A program made the position numbers and the translations under genes. Source: Stichopus chloronotus (lineage: Eukaryota > Echinodermata > Holothuroidea > Aspidochirotida > Stichopodidae). From it: a stretch of DNA of 64,000 nt. A model generated the notes under the pieces. That model ran no database searches. It was not told where the DNA came from and was given only the letters and a program-made list of their open reading frames with translations. Every line of letters starts with the position of its first letter. Position 1 is the first letter of the stretch. Positions 1-15,100 of the stretch are shown piece after piece. The stretch is from positions 25,290,606 through 25,354,605 of the forward strand of contig CM037842.1 in the NCBI GenBank assembly GCA_021234535.1, read 5' to 3'.

Positions 1-31
1 GTAAGAAATAGATCAAAGATCATGAAATCAC

Positions 32-163
32 CTCAGGTTCTCTTCTTCAATTTGCTGTTCTCTTCTGATCGATTCCTTCAGTTTTCTGATGGCATCGTTC
101 TTCCCTTCCATCAGCATGGCCTCTTCGTCGTCCGTCTCGTCCTTGACGCGTTTTCTCATCTCG
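32..163 (-). CDS. CEP164: CEP164 coding exon 11 (coiled coil; last exon in window)
   Basis: 132 bases, acceptor CGTTCAG, donor CTGAG|GTGATT, phase 2 at both ends. Encodes charged coiled coil ([20 protein letters not shown], then [13 protein letters not shown]). The gene continues past base 1. Confidence 0.87.
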
Positions 164-3100
164 CTGAACGAGGAGAAAGCGAGAGTTGCCAAATCAGGGA
201 AAACACTTCAATTTGTTCTCGAAAAGTGACAGCCAAAACTGCCTCAAGCTATGAAAGTTGAGAACCAGTATTTAAGCTCCTAATTACAACCAGGGTGCCC
301 TTGACTTCACAAGATATATATACACTTGTTGACGTTCATGAGAATTCAATCTCATTGTTCCAGATCCACTCAGTAGGGACACATACTACAAGACATACAA
401 AGCCTCATAGTGCACAAAGGTACAACTGATTTAATTATGAAATGAATTGCACAAAATCTTGCTAGCAGGTAACTCATTCAATGAGATTTGGCGAGTCCTA
501 GTGGTCTATTCACCTTACGATGCCCGGGGGTAAATACATCGCATGTAAATGGCAGCTCAATTTACGTAGATTACACATCCGACTCGGCTCAATAGCACAG
601 TGGTCACAGGGGACGTACAAAATGCACAGCTGTTGCCATGGTAACTACCAATCTCATTCAAACGATGGTACTATGGAGAAGAAAAACTGTTTGTCCAGAG
701 AAAGAGTACAGTCAAGTGCAGCATCTCAAAGATTTCATAAATTATTGCCACAGAGAAAAAATGAGTGAAGGTAAGTGGGTATCTTAACTAATTCGAGACT
801 TTCGTTCGAGATGCAGAGCTGTCGTAAAGCTGTCTGAATCTCTATAGAACATAGAACTTGTGAATGTAGTACAAGACTCCTGCAACAACTTGAATTCAAA
901 AGTACTTAAAACAGCAAATTACTTTCTGAATATAGACACAGAGATCAAAGAGGGGCAACTAACATTGTTTTGGGTAATTTTGGGTAAAATTTTTGAAACC
1001 TGTCAAGTGTCCTTTGCATTCTAATGAGGACCTTGTCAAACAAAGATGTTTCGCATTTGGCACAGACAAATGAGCAATTTCCAGAATGATTAAATGAAGG
1101 CTTCAACCGGGTTTTGAAAACTAGTGACCGGCCATTTTGCAACATTACCACCAATTCACATGCATACAGCCAGTACAAGGCAGGGTGAAAAATTCCTCAA
1201 ATTGTGGGCGCATTTTCACGACTGTTGGGTGTGAAACTTGACTACTATGAAGTAATTATAAGCATTGCAATATAGTTTTACCCTTCACAATCATCGCAAA
1301 TTCATTGACATCAACTCAATGTTCCACTTTTAAATAGTAATATTACAGGCCTTAAACAACAACAAAAAACAAGAAAGTTTTCAGAATATTGTTGGTGTCA
1401 ACTGTCTCACCTAATTCGCTTTTCTTTCTCTTTCATGATTTCATCTTCTTCTTCCTCCTCTTCCTCCTCCATCTTCTGCCTCATCTTTTTGATCTTCTCT
1501 TCTTTGTCTTCCAGTAATTCAAGTTTAGCGCCCTCTATTTCCTCCTCTAACTTCTCCTTCAGTTCTGCGAGGGAGCGTTCGTGGTCGCTCCGTAACTTCT
1601 CCTCCTGCTCCATCCTGTCCTTCTCTAACTCTTGCTTTCTACGAGGGGTTGGGGGAGGGTTCAAAGCAAATAATCAACAGTAGACAAGCACGGAGGAAAA
1701 AACAATGGCCTTTAACAACTCTTAACAACTGAATAAACTTGACCTGGAAAGTTCTAGATAATCTCAGTCTAACACATACACTTCCTTTGGTAAAATGGGT
1801 ATTCTACAGTACCTAAACTCACGTTTCTTGTCCCCACTGGTTTTAATTATCGCTAAGACTCTCAGAACTGTTGCTTCTAGTCTACGGTATGAAATCTACT
1901 GCCTAAGATGAGTAATAACCATTCACTGTTCTATCTGCAGGCAACCTGACAATGTGTGAAGAACATCTAATAACAAAGTTGATTTGACATCACCTACGGT
2001 GACAGGGTGAACAGGCAAGCATGTCTGAAGGTGAGAGATGGAAGAGGGGTAGTATGGGGGCCATCCAAAAGATATACTCACAAAGCATCCAAGTCTTCTT
2101 CCATTTTCTTCTTGACATTATCCTCCTGTTCTCCCTTGTCTCTGTCTCTCACTGCTGATGGAGATGGTTTTCTTGAGAGTTCCTCAGCTGTGGGTAGCTT
2201 GATACTTGGTTTTGTCCCAGCTGTCTTCAAACTGGTACCCTCCTTGCTCAAGGTGGGCAGGGGCTTCTGCAGGGACGTTGGCTTGTCTTTCTTAGCACTC
2301 TTCAAAAACTGGTGGAGTAAAACCCATTTGGGTCCACATGAAATTAGGTACTTTGTGGTGGTTAAGTGAGAGAGAAATTTAAATGTGCACTATGTTTTAT
2401 TTCAAGTTTCAACAGATAACAAAGATAATTCTTTGTTCTTGCTGGAAGAAAGCTGAAGTAAGAAGATGCGGATAGAAAACAATTTCATATTTTCTAAATT
2501 TTCTGGTGATGCAAATTCTTTACACATTACAGGTAGGGGGGGGGGGGGTAGAGGGGGTGGGTTGGCATGCAGGCAGGTAGTAGTGAATGTGAAATGGTAC
2601 TTACTCTGGACTGCAGTGGTTCCTCTGGTGAACGCGGTGAATCATCCGCAGGTTCCAAGCTCCCTGCGTCCATGAGCCCCAGTCGCTTTGACAGGCCAGC
2701 ATCGATGCCAAAGTCCTACCACAGACGAACAAAGACAGATGAACACACATACACACGATCAAGTAATGTTGGGCAAAGATGTACAGCAACGGGAACTGCT
2801 GGTAATAAAGCACTTCAGACAGTGGGTTTTTTTTTAAAGGTTCGTGCAGAAAATGCACAATGCAAAATGACACTTGTGAAAGCCACAGCGATAAACGGCA
2901 AATTGTAACAATAACGACCTTCAATAGTGCAAAATAATGACCTCTTGTAGTGAAAGTGCTGGGTTCAAAGCATCTACAAGAATGGACTTTTATCGGCAAA
3001 TTGATATGAAGCTGTGCAGTGGTAGAAGCTGCAGTAGGTATCACAGTACTGGAAGCCCACAGAGTCATAGTACACATTACAAATAGAATTTTTATCCATA

Positions 3101-6100
3101 AAGATTGCCAACGGATCACACAAAATGAATGGTTGCATTCAGCAATCCATGCAATAGCAGACCACCATAAATGGAAATCATTGCATTTGAGCGTGAAGAA
3201 AGAAACTGAGTAAAATGCTATGGTAAAGGATTATTGGTCATAGCACAAACATTCACAAAAATAGTTACAGAGGCTACTGTACTATACATGAGTTTAAGAT
3301 AGACTTATAGTATACAGTAGATACGGTAGTGACTGTACTATACATGCTTTGTCTGTACACTAATAGTATGGTTACAGTATCGACTGTACTATACATGCAT
3401 TAAGTATAGACTATTATGGTTACTATTGGCTGTACTATACATGAGCTTAGTATAGACTAATAGTATAGTTACAGTAGCGACTGCACTATGAGCTTCGTAT
3501 AGACTAATAGTATAGTTACAGTAGCGACTGTACAATGAGCTTCGTATAGACTAATAGTCTAGTTACAGTAGCGACTGTACTTTGAGCTTCGTATAGACAA
3601 ATAGCATATCAAAATATCAACTACTGTACTCACAACACTGACATCGTCTTCATCTTCGTCTGAAGCAGACATCTTTGGGGGTTTGTTACCGATGCCGTCG
3701 CTGACCTCTGATTCCTATTACATCGAAACATGAGCGATAAGAAAATTACGGAGATGAGAGAAAGCTGAATATCACCCCCCTCCCTTCAGCACAAAACAAA
3801 TGGGAGCACATCACATTAACTTGTATGACTGTCTTCCCCTTCATGGTCATGATACTGTAACTTTTCAGATAATTTTGATACTTCACAATATGAAGAACCA
3901 GTGATAAACAGTGGGTCTCACAAATGACAATATTGAAGTAACAAGATCCCACTTCTCATTGGCTCTTCAACTTCCCCTAACCAAAAAAAGAAGAAAAGGG
4001 AGATGGCAAGAGGAGCTGTGGCCAGGTGGATAATGATGGTGGCATTAAAAGCAATGGCGGTTTAGTTTGAATCTGGGAGGTTGGGGATTTGATTCCTGGA
4101 TAGATCACAGTATGATTTTTTGTTCAAGGGTTATCTAAGGTTTTCCCGTCTGAACTGACCTTGTTAAAAAAACGTACCAAGTTTGATCTGCAAATTGCAG
4201 AGTTGGTAGTCACCCAACGTGAAGTAATATAAATTGCAGGCTTCCTGAACACTTGTGAGGTCACTTACAGCGCAGTGGCTTTGTACTGTACTGTAACTGC
4301 CATTCAAGGCCTGAATTATAGGAGGGCATAGGATATACATAGTCCTTAATATAACCCCCAAGATTTAGCCTTACGGTAGTGACTGCATGTAGGCCTACAA
4401 TGCACTACTGTGCCATGTCACATCAACCAGCTCTTCAACTGGAGTCAGTAACCCATTGACGATTTCAAGTCCTTCACTGGCACACATTAACTTTGAAACA
4501 GCATCATCCACGCTGGAATTGAAGGAGGGTATTCCTGACATTTTGAACAAATTTCATGGTTGCCTACTGTGCCATTAGGGCAGCAATCAGGCACTCCTTG
4601 GAGCCCTCTAAATCTGCAGAAATGTAGGACTATTTCAGACATGTACTACTTCAAAACTGATAGTTCACAAGAGAAGTTGTCAGGTCAATTACATGGTAGC
4701 ACTTCATTCATTCATTCATTCATTCCTTCTTTCATTCATTCATTCCTTCATTCATCATCTCGGTCTGAATCTGTGAAGCAGTACAATTTTAGTACAAAAG
4801 AGGATAGCAAACTTGTAAAGAATTTGACAAATCAACACTTGTAAGATCACTGAGTCCCATTTGAGAGATGATATTCATGAGCGACTGGCTGTCAGAGTAT
4901 GGATGAGATCTGGGAGTACAGGCTTTGCAAACCAGCTTAGGAGAAACTATTGAGTCACAAGTGTGTGCACACAGATGAGTTTACCACCGTACACCCTACA
5001 GTCATACGAGAAGAAAGTCATCGTCAGTTAAAATGATAATTGGGGCCACTTGCAATTTACACCAGATACAGGGGTGATACTTGATAATGATGAAATGTGC
5101 CATTGGCAAACCAGGATGACATGATTAGTTCAAATTCTCAATATGAAAATATCAAACTGTGTTGGTACTTGGTTGTTTCACTCACTAGCATCACTTGTAC
5201 AAGGTAGTCATAAAGAGACAAATCAAAACTAGGCTTTGATAGACGCTGCAGTGATTTACGCCAGCAAATTAATGAAAACATGACGTAAGTTTACAGCAAG
5301 AGGAGAGTCATTGTAAATTTATAGTCAAATAAAGCCGAGTGGCATTAAAGGCTCACAAAACTCTTCGAGCATATATTCGAGCTGCAAGAGGCGGTGGGAC
5401 AAACAAATTGGAAATTGACTAGACGATAACAGTAGAAAGAAATTCTAGATTGACAAGATAACACTCGTCACCTTCCAACTTGCACTTTAGAAAGACGATT
5501 GAAGAGACCCCTGAGAGATGCAGGTTGAGCATATCAAGTGGCGCCATAAATCCACTTCCCATTTGAAGGCAGTACGTTATTGACCAATAATTCTTGGTCA
5601 TAAAAGCAGTACCTTATTGACCGTTAATTCTTTGTCGTAAAATCAACTTTATGGGACAACCGGTGAATATACGGGGATTTGCTATCGCAGATTAGACTCT
5701 CAATTAAAACAGATTCATGTATCATTTTTTTTGGATCACATCCACCAATTTTCATGTTCATGGGATGTAAATCAGCTGCTATGGTTTTTTAGCTTAAAGC
5801 TGCTGTGCAATAAATGCTTTGATGGAAGCGAATGGACGACCTAAAGCTACAGGACAAAGTTTGACGTTGAAGCCTCTCCTCTTCAAATCGATGAAGGTGG
5901 TAAAAAACTGTGAAAGTCTGCTCTGGATTAGCCAGTATGTAATAGGCTGCACTACCATGATACACACAACAAGCTTTTTCAGGCAACATTTGCTCGTTTT
6001 GCTTGATGACTTGCGAGAATTCTTGTTATGGTCTGGCAGGAATGCTGTGGTACTGTAGTTTAGTAGACTTGTTTAATGATACTGAAGGTCTCAATTCTTT

Positions 6101-9100
6101 TTCAAGTCTCATAGGCCCAATCTCTTTGTACCACTGATGTAAAAGAAGGTCTATTCATCAAACCATAGTGCAGGCAGCCAACACCATCCAACATCAGCGC
6201 TTAAAGTGAAACAGAGAATGTTTCAACCAGTGACACATGCAGTAATATACGAAATCAACATGTGCAACACTTCACTTGAAGTAACAAAACTAACGCCCAA
6301 AGCGATCTTCCAGCTTTCACTGAACATTCAGTTGGAGGATTGTGCAGTGGCTTATGTGACTTTCAATGCAGCGAGCGCTGTTAAAAAATTCCATTCCCTG
6401 AAGACTATGGGAAGGCGAGCTGATGAAGAAAATTTCTTCCGGTGACTTTAAAGGACAAAAAGCTGTCACAATCCAGAGACTGGGAATTTTATGCTTCCAC
6501 CACCATTGCAGCACAAGCAATATTCACCATAAAATCACTAGAAACAAATACAAAATACTTAAGATGGGCTCTCTGAATATTCATAGATCAAATGTAAATG
6601 TTACTTATTACTGGGTTTTTGCAGTTATCAAACAAAACAGACAGATCTGATTTGAACATAGTCATCTTTATATTTAATGAGGTTACGAATCCTCATCAGC
6701 TCTGTGTTAATACAAGATCCAACACACTCTTCTAGGTAGTAGAATTAGTTCAGCTCATGGCAAGCTCTCGTTCCGAGACTTCAGTTTAAGTACTTGGTAA
6801 AATCTACCTAACAACTATGCCATTTTTAAAAGCAAACTGAAAAACTCACCTTATCACTAAATACACTGACTAACTGACTGACTGTTATCTTCTTAAATTC
6901 TTCTCAATTTTTAATTTCCTTTTCTGTTTTTTAATGTATGGTTGCTAGATAAGTTAAACTTACAGTACCAGTTTGTCCTTACAGTATGTTCTGTTTATCT
7001 TAAATTACTATATACTATGCTTATGTGCATAGACCAAATAAATAGAACTTGAACTAATCTCCACTGAGTAGGATTTGCAGGTTTCGAAGATTCGCCTTAG
7101 AGCCCATGTAGTCTTCCAAAAGTATCTTGAATTTCAAGTCTGCCACGGTAGAAAATCCTTTAACTACTGAATGCTCAAAATACAAAGCTAGTATTCACAA
7201 GAAAAATGTAGCATTTCTAACAAATGTTACATGAAATCATTGCAGGTGATTACAGTTTCAACTCTGCACGTAGCAGAAGAGGTGAAAAAAGGAAATTCCA
7301 GTTAATTGTCATAAAATTTTGACCTGTGAAAGAATGTTGTGAGACTAAAGATTAAAAAATCTGAGGAGAGACTTAGTTGGTCCAATTTTAAGAGTGTAGC
7401 AGACAATTAATAATGTGGAGCACATTTTGTCATATCAAATACGAGAAAGCCAAGACGCTTAGTGATTCCTTGTTGTTCATACACCTCCAATTTTTTTCTT
7501 AGATGCAATATACAGTACTGTGGTAACCACAGGGCTACCAGATAAAGCCATTCATGATACAGCAATGTAAATCATTTTCCAATATCTAAGTACTGTATGT
7601 AATGTAAGTTAATACTGGAGGCCAAGAATTCTCCAGCCTGCACAGTCACAGCACGGGTTCTAGTATGCATTCTCCAGGAATAACAGATACTCATATAACA
7701 GTTGAAATGATTGCCAATTATATATATTACATAAATTCCTCCATCTACATGACTTGCATTGACATATTCATCTCTATTGTACAATACATGCTTCACTGTA
7801 AAAAAAATCACAGCTTCAAATTGAAACTACCAAAGACAAATTTATTCTACATTGTTTGATGACAGAACAAGAGCTGATTCACCTCAGATAACAATTCCTC
7901 AAATGGCACACATAAGCAGGTCAACCTTTCTCACCATTTTTCAGAGAGGTCATTGATCAATCACCATTTTCCGACAACAAAATGTCTCAGCTGGAATAAA
8001 AAGCCAATTATGGCTTTGAAAACTATGTGAGCACTTTTCACTGTCAAATGACAGTTATAAATGACAGAAGCATGAGACCAAATATGGTATTGCTCAGTTG
8101 TGGACTATATAGAAACTCTAAGGTGTATGGTCCTGAATTTAATCAACAAAATTGGGCTTTCAGACACCAGTTTTCCACAGAACTTCTTTGTTACAGTGTG
8201 AGGTCTGTAAATAACCACAACACAATACTCTGCATACTGTACACAGGCATACTTTATCAGAAACTAGCATAATGCCAGCTGTCATAATGAATAGATGAAG
8301 TTTCATTATTGTCTGCCAAAGACTTGTAAAATTACTACAGTAACTACACTTAACCTGCCTGACAGGTTAAGTTTTCAAATAGAGCTCTCCCAAAGATTTG
8401 CAAGCATTGCCAGTTTTTGCCTGCAGGAGAGCTCAAATACTTTCTACATATAACAAAAGACAGAAAAGTGAAACAAAGCACTGGCACAGATCTTAACATT
8501 TTGCACTCAAGGACCGGAAATGACCTTTGACTGACACAAAAACCAACCTCAACAATGACATTTATATACTGCATCTACAAAGAACAACTTTACAGTGTGA
8601 AATTACCTTCCCTTTGTTTACAAGCTTCTCATTTTATGACTGCTGATGACCCCACATAACATTTGAACTCTAGAAACACCTTATCTTGTTTACTTAGAAA
8701 GCCTTTCATACCCTCCAAGTTAAAAGTTTATGCAATGTGCAGTTCATGAGATAATGCATACATGGTTTGTTCTATATTCTGCCTGACCTCCGGTGACCTT
8801 TGGCATCCGCCAAAAACAGTCCCAGCTAAGATCTACACTGTATGTCCTACAGACATACTGACTTTGAACTGTGTTGCACATTCACTTCGAAGGCTAGAAA
8901 GTTTGCGAGTGTTCACAAGTCTTTTATATTTGGACTTCTGGTGACCCCAGATGACCTTTGAAATACAAGAAAACTCTCAATCTCATTTATTCAAAAGGCA
9001 GTACACACAGTACCATCCAAGTTTGAAAATGATGCAACTTTGTAATTTCTGAGATAATGCAAACACTGTTTGACTGCACTCTGCCTGCTGGTAACATCAG

Positions 9101-12100
9101 ATGACATTTGACCTGCACCAAAAACAATCCCAGCCTAGACCTTCATATGTTCTATCAACACACCAACTTTCACCCACCTTGCACTTCCCCTTCACAAACT
9201 AGAGCGTTCACGGGATTTTGCCACACACACACAGACACATACACATATGCACACGCATGCACCAAATCACCATCGCAAAGATTCCTTGTCCACCTTCAGC
9301 AAGGAATCAATAATGACAATCCCTTTTTATCCTAGACTAATCATCTTTTACCTTACAGCACCTTTGAACTGAATAATTGCCACAATGCCATACGGAGTAA
9401 AAGATGAGTTTCCAAACAAGCAGAAACTTAACCACTTCAGTCATAGCATCAAGGAACGTAATAATACCAGTAATAAAAACAGAACGATCATTCAGGCCTT
9501 GAAGGGCAGCTATTTTTTTTTATGCTAAGCTACAACACAAGTGTGGAGGGAGCCCGTGGCTTTAAACCACAACTCCAGTTTCGGGTGACTAAGAACTGAA
9601 CAACTTTGGAGCGAAGTTGGTATCTCTGTTGGTATAGGTGGGAGAAGCTTACATTGCTCTCGAACAAAAGCCCATCTCACTGAGACCCAACCAGTGATAC
9701 AATCGTGAACCCCATGTTTGTTAAGCTTCAAATTGCCACCACCTTTATCCACCCTGCCACAGTACCAGTACAAATGGCAGTGTAATCATTTTTTACTTTT
9801 TACAAAGTTACACATGCTTCACATTTTTGACTTTCCATTACAGAATTATTGATAAAATCACTGAAGACAACGCTCAATCAAATAAAATAAAATCAAGGGT
9901 GTTGGCCTTGATCTACAAAACTTGAATACAAAGCAGAAAAAAAAAAAAACAGGAACTGACTTCAGGATATGCAACAAACATGGATACAGTACTTACGTCA
10001 TAGCCCAGGTTTCCAATGTCCTGCAGATCAAGATCCAAGTTCAATCTCGGAGTTTCCTTAACATTAGGAGACGGAGAAAGGGAAGGGGTTTGTCGTCAGG
10101 GTTAGGTTCAGAGGTACACTAGTTGTACGATATCAAAATACTACCACTTCACGGCTGCTTGAAGACTGTGCAAACGATGTAGGCCAACATTCCAAAACCA
10201 CAGTTACAACCCACTAACTATTGGAAGAATACAATTCGGAGACACAAAATGAATGATGCAGGCTGACATACCAAAACATTACATTTACAACCAAATAAAT
10301 GTCAGAAAACGTTATATCTATACAGGGTCTATGGATATGATATCACCATTTCTTCCCAACAAGGGAACATTTTGAAACATACCGCGATGAACACAAGTTG
10401 AGTCGATCTATGGGAAAACTGGGAAACAATAGAGGGGGGCAACTCGTTTCACTTTTTCTTCAGTTTGTTCGCAAAGTGCAGAATATCAAAGCAATCTTTT
10501 GCTTTTAAGGCGTACCAATGGGCATGAATGCGCAAGTACATGCAATGCTTATAATGTCCAATCAATGGCCTGCACTGTTGGTGTGTTTCTCTCTCCCTCT
10601 GTTTGGTATTTTCAGAAAAGTATCTGGAAACTCAGACAAAACCTCAGAACAGGGAGAAGCAAGGGTATGTTTAACATCACACAGTCAAGCAGAGAATGTG
10701 TCCTTGAGGCAACAAACACAGGAGGCATCGATGTCACATGTGACACACTCGTCATCTAAATCACAGAATCTGCAACATACATGATGCGCTGGGTTCTCAC
10801 TTTTTGCTCCTTAAAAGCAGTGCAATATTGCCAAAAACTATGGTAAAGGAAGTCCCTTTTATGAATTTGATAGGAGTCTGTCTATCAGAAATCAAAATGT
10901 GATTTGGTCTGTGTAATGTTTGTGTACATCACACTCACCATTGAACATGGAATTGCACCATACAAAATAGTCAGGGCACTCTTCCTTTGCATATAATTAC
11001 AATAAATTTGATGGAAACAGACCAGATCTCTGTGTATACAGTATCTATGTTCTATATATATTCATACTATCCCATGCACACACATACGTTGATGACATCC
11101 TACGTAGCTGTGGACCAAATGTTTTGTTCCATGCGATGCATACACAACAGCAGTGACATGGCTGCCCTGTGCCATTCCACTCTGGGTTGAAGACGGAATT
11201 TGCTTTTTCCATAGGTTTGTCATACTAACCATCTTTAGGATTGCCCTTGCGCCAACTGGCCTACTTTCGGCACATAACTAGACGTAACTAAGATGAACCT
11301 TAGGACTACTGTACTTGGCAATTACTAGCCCACTGTAAAATGCCCTCTGAAGCATGGACTGCACAGCCTTGTGTAGACCTATACCCATTTCAGACTATTG
11401 TGCTTTTGAATTGTAAACATTATGTACAAATGTGAAAGGAACCCCCCCAAAAGACACAAGAGGCTTAACAACATAGGGGACTTTTAGTGTGGAAGTCTAT
11501 GTTTTGTGATATTCCCCCAAAATACGCCCTGATTAATGGACAATCATCTCTTCAATGGACAATCATACTTGATGCTATGTGACAGCACTATCATCTCTCA
11601 CAGCTACCGCTCTGGGTCCTTTAATGTTTATTCCGGGAGAAACAGAAGCAGAGAGGATATATGCCAACAAAGGAAACAAAGAGACACTCACATCTTCATC
11701 CGACATATTCTGTAGCATCTGTAGGCTTTCTTCTCTCAGTCCCTTGAGCTTCAAATTATCTTCCTTTCCAGACTTCAAGAACGTCTGCTGGTCGCTCCTG
11801 CCAAGTTTCTGTAAGTGTAAGGCCAAGTGAGTATCGCACTGATTATTAAAGTCATTGGATCACATTGGGGGTACACACTGACGATGATCTTACGGGAAAC
11901 GACGTCTGTGTTTTACACCAGAGTGGTTACGTTTTTTTGCCTTATTTGGTTCATGTCTACATCCGGATAAATCTAATGGACGCATTACTGTAACTTCCTC
12001 CGTTTCAGTTTGATGTTTACGCCCACAGATCTGAAAATTTCCAATGAAATTTGACAAGGCCATGACATACCTTGTCATGCTTTTATTGCAGACTTACTTA

Positions 12101-15100
12101 TTTACTTTTTAATTTCTTGAATTATTTTCTTTTAATTTGCACTTGAAATTGCAAAACTTTTGACTAAACTTTATATTCTGGCATAAATAAAAAATCCTTA
12201 TAGTCATATTTACACCAAGTTTTTGTTTAAGGTGTTAACACTGCTTAACAACCCAGCTATTGGCAATTTATTGCATACTGAACAGAGCCCATGTAGAGTA
12301 ACAACTGCAGTAAGTTATATTGGGTCTGTGCCTGCATTCTGGGACATACTGTACCAAGGTATGGTTTACACACTAATCTAAATTGAGGGAAAGGAAAACA
12401 ATGAGCAAGTAGGAAAAGTACGTTGAAATTTGTTCTTCATTCGAAAATCAGTCTTCGAGGAAACAAAGTTCAAACACGTCAGCTAAAATATTTAAAGGAA
12501 CATATTTAAATATCTGTAATTAATTTTTTCCAACATCACATTTCAAATCTTGATCAAATTCAGGTCAGACCTATTGTACAAAAATTATGACATCAAACAT
12601 TTTGGTAAATTTCCCCCAGTCGATGAGCCCAGTCTATGCAGACCATACTATAATGAGCCAGGGATGCTCTGCTTTACGTGATTTAGACTTTACCTTCCCG
12701 GTTGAATCCATGGTGCTCTTCAGGGATCCCAGCTGAGAGGCATCTTTCGTGCCTCCGAAGCTACCCTGAGATGATCCGAGGGTGCTGAGAGGAGCAAGAA
12801 CCTGGAGGAAGGAATGGCGGACATAACAATCACCGTCATCGATGACTACTCGGGTACGTCACACAAAACAAAGCATTCAACAAGACTTGTGATGAAACAA
12901 TGATCTCCGAAACTTCGAGACTTCCATGGCAAGGTACAATTTTTTTTTTTTTGCATTTTCTAAGAATACGACACCTTGACCTCAACGGTCCATTCCTATG
13001 CTGATGTTGCTACGTAACACTGAGTGTAATGTAACTTGCATGGTGTTGAAATTTCAGCAATTTCATCCGATTGGCCAAGGGACAATTAATATAACATGCA
13101 AAATGTGCATCTCCTTCACAATATTAGGTTGTCCTGTCCATACAGTGTATTATGCCATTGGGCTGTTGTTGCACCAATTGATACATTTGTATTGTGTTGC
13201 TCACAATGGAAATTCACAGTTAAGAGTACATTGTTTGGTTTCAGATATTCTAAACAACATCTCAATTTGGTTCAAACATTACATGAGTTGATTGTCTGAA
13301 GGACAATCTTGTGAAGAAAATTTGGTTGTCATGTAGGACTTTAGATCCCCTCCGACACGAGGGCTTGGACACGAGGGCTTGGACACAAGGACGCGGACAC
13401 CCCACGGACACCCCTCGGACTTCATCACTGCAAGTCACATTTCAGATGCCTTGATGTAATAACTGTAAACCAATGTGAAGGTTCCAACCGTACTATCGTC
13501 TTTTGTCACCCGAGCTGTGAAAAATGGAGGTCTGCCTCGTCACCTTTGATTCACCATCACTTACTGTCTCTTCCCTCGATCTACTTTACGCTCTGGACTC
13601 TCTCCAACCAATCTGAACAAACTATGTCAACTTTTCTTTTCAAAAGAGATCCAGACAATCCTCTCACTTGACCTGTTTCAATTGCAACATCTTCCTGATC
13701 CTCTCATTCAAAAAGTAGAAAACCAAGAAATATTCATCTCTCCACCATCTGCAAATCCTTCACGTCCCATTTTCTAGTCTATGCACTGGGTCTTAAATTC
13801 AGGTCGAGGATCCCACAGTTGCTGGTCAGTGAATTACACAGGTAACTGAAAAACATGACTCACCAAAGGCTACTGTTCGTTGTAAAGATATTACACATTT
13901 TACATTGCACATTAGTATAACACGGCATATCTCACCTACACAGTGCAGCAATTATGACGATGTGTTCTTAGTTAGGCACACTGCACATGCTGAATTTTGT
14001 CGTACAGGTGCAATGTATCGTATATTAGTGAAAAGCTTTGAATGCTGGTAGCAAGTCAAGAAAGATGGCCCTGACATGTTCAGTCAGGTATTTGGTAGAA
14101 ATGCTTCTATTTTCCTACCGTACCTTCCCTGCTCACTTCTCTAAAATCTTCTGTACTTACACTTTCTTGCTTCTTTTCACCCTTCTCCTTCTTTTCCTTC
14201 TTGTCTTTCTTCTTCTTTGAATCTTTCTTCTGTCCCCCGCCTCCTCCAGCTAGCTTCATCTTCTCCCTTTCTTCCGCCACCATGGTCCGGTAGAACTCGT
14301 CGCAGGGGTGGTCCCACATGCTCTCGCCCGTCGAGAAGTTGAAGTAATAGATGTCCCCTCCCCCTGTGTCTTGACTGAGAACATACATGCAAAATACAGA
14401 GATGAATAAATAACATTTTGTTATTAATACTACACCAAATGTGTAATTAATTATCACAAGTAAACTTAAAAGCACTTCCTTCTGCTAGTCTTTGGAGTCC
14501 ACGTTGGCAGTTAAGTGCTGAAGAGACAGGGGTACATCTGTCAGCAACCCCAAATGTTTCTGTAATATACTGTAGCACTTTGCAACTGAAAGTGATTACA
14601 AGAATTTGCAGTGCTTCAACCCTGATGTTGTATAGGCACTAAGATAAGAGAAAATCTCCCATGGGAAAAGCTGCACAAAGTAAGAGCGTAGCTGACCATG
14701 AGTGACCACTGACCAGAGACAAAAAGTAGACAGAACCAAACTTTAACGATGTATATAAACACATGGATTAATAGAGTAACCAATGAAGCAACATTTTCTT
14801 TTAAAATCATCAGCACTGGCTCATCTTGTCAACCAGAAAAATAGATGAAAACGTTTGCACTTCACAGCAGACAAAACTGCAGGTTATATAAAGCAGTATC
14901 AGCCGCTGTATGTTTCTAGAAAAACAAAATCTAGGCTCTCTTCATGGACACCAAAACTGTCGAGGCAGATTGAGGCCGGAGGTGGAGCACACCAGGACTC
15001 ACCAAGGTTTCCAGTCATTGGGGAGTGGTGCATTAATACCTTCCCTGGCGATCCACATCAACTCTGGTTCAAGATCAGGATTGATACCCACAACTTGGGC

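Larger units (their letters stand above)
164..3633. other. CEP164 introns between exons 7 and 11
   Basis: Unique-looking AT-rich intron DNA between the listed exons. I see a poly-G/GGGGTA run near 2534-2555 and the minisatellite described separately. I recognised no other exon or RNA gene. Confidence 0.5.
4351..9996. other. CEP164 intron 6 (large), repeats only
   Basis: A 6.3-kb intron (3715-9996) that contains the SINE, a (CATT)n tract at about 4708-4755, a LINE 3' end and a tandem interspersed repeat, listed separately. The rest is AT-rich, and I found no further coding signal. Confidence 0.4.
10057..14160. other. CEP164 introns 3-5
   Basis: Apart from exons 4 and 5 these introns show only AT-rich DNA. 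A short degenerate GGACACGAGGGCTT/GGACACCCC minisatellite lies at about 13355-13420. No RNA gene seen. Confidence 0.4.

Noticed and set aside
2601..3119. 172-codon minus-strand open frame
   Set aside because: It overlaps CEP164 exon 8 in the wrong phase and runs into intron sequence; the phase-0 exon fits the gene.
3273..3608. CRISPR array
   Set aside because: Repeats are tandem without unique spacers, and the DNA is clearly eukaryotic.
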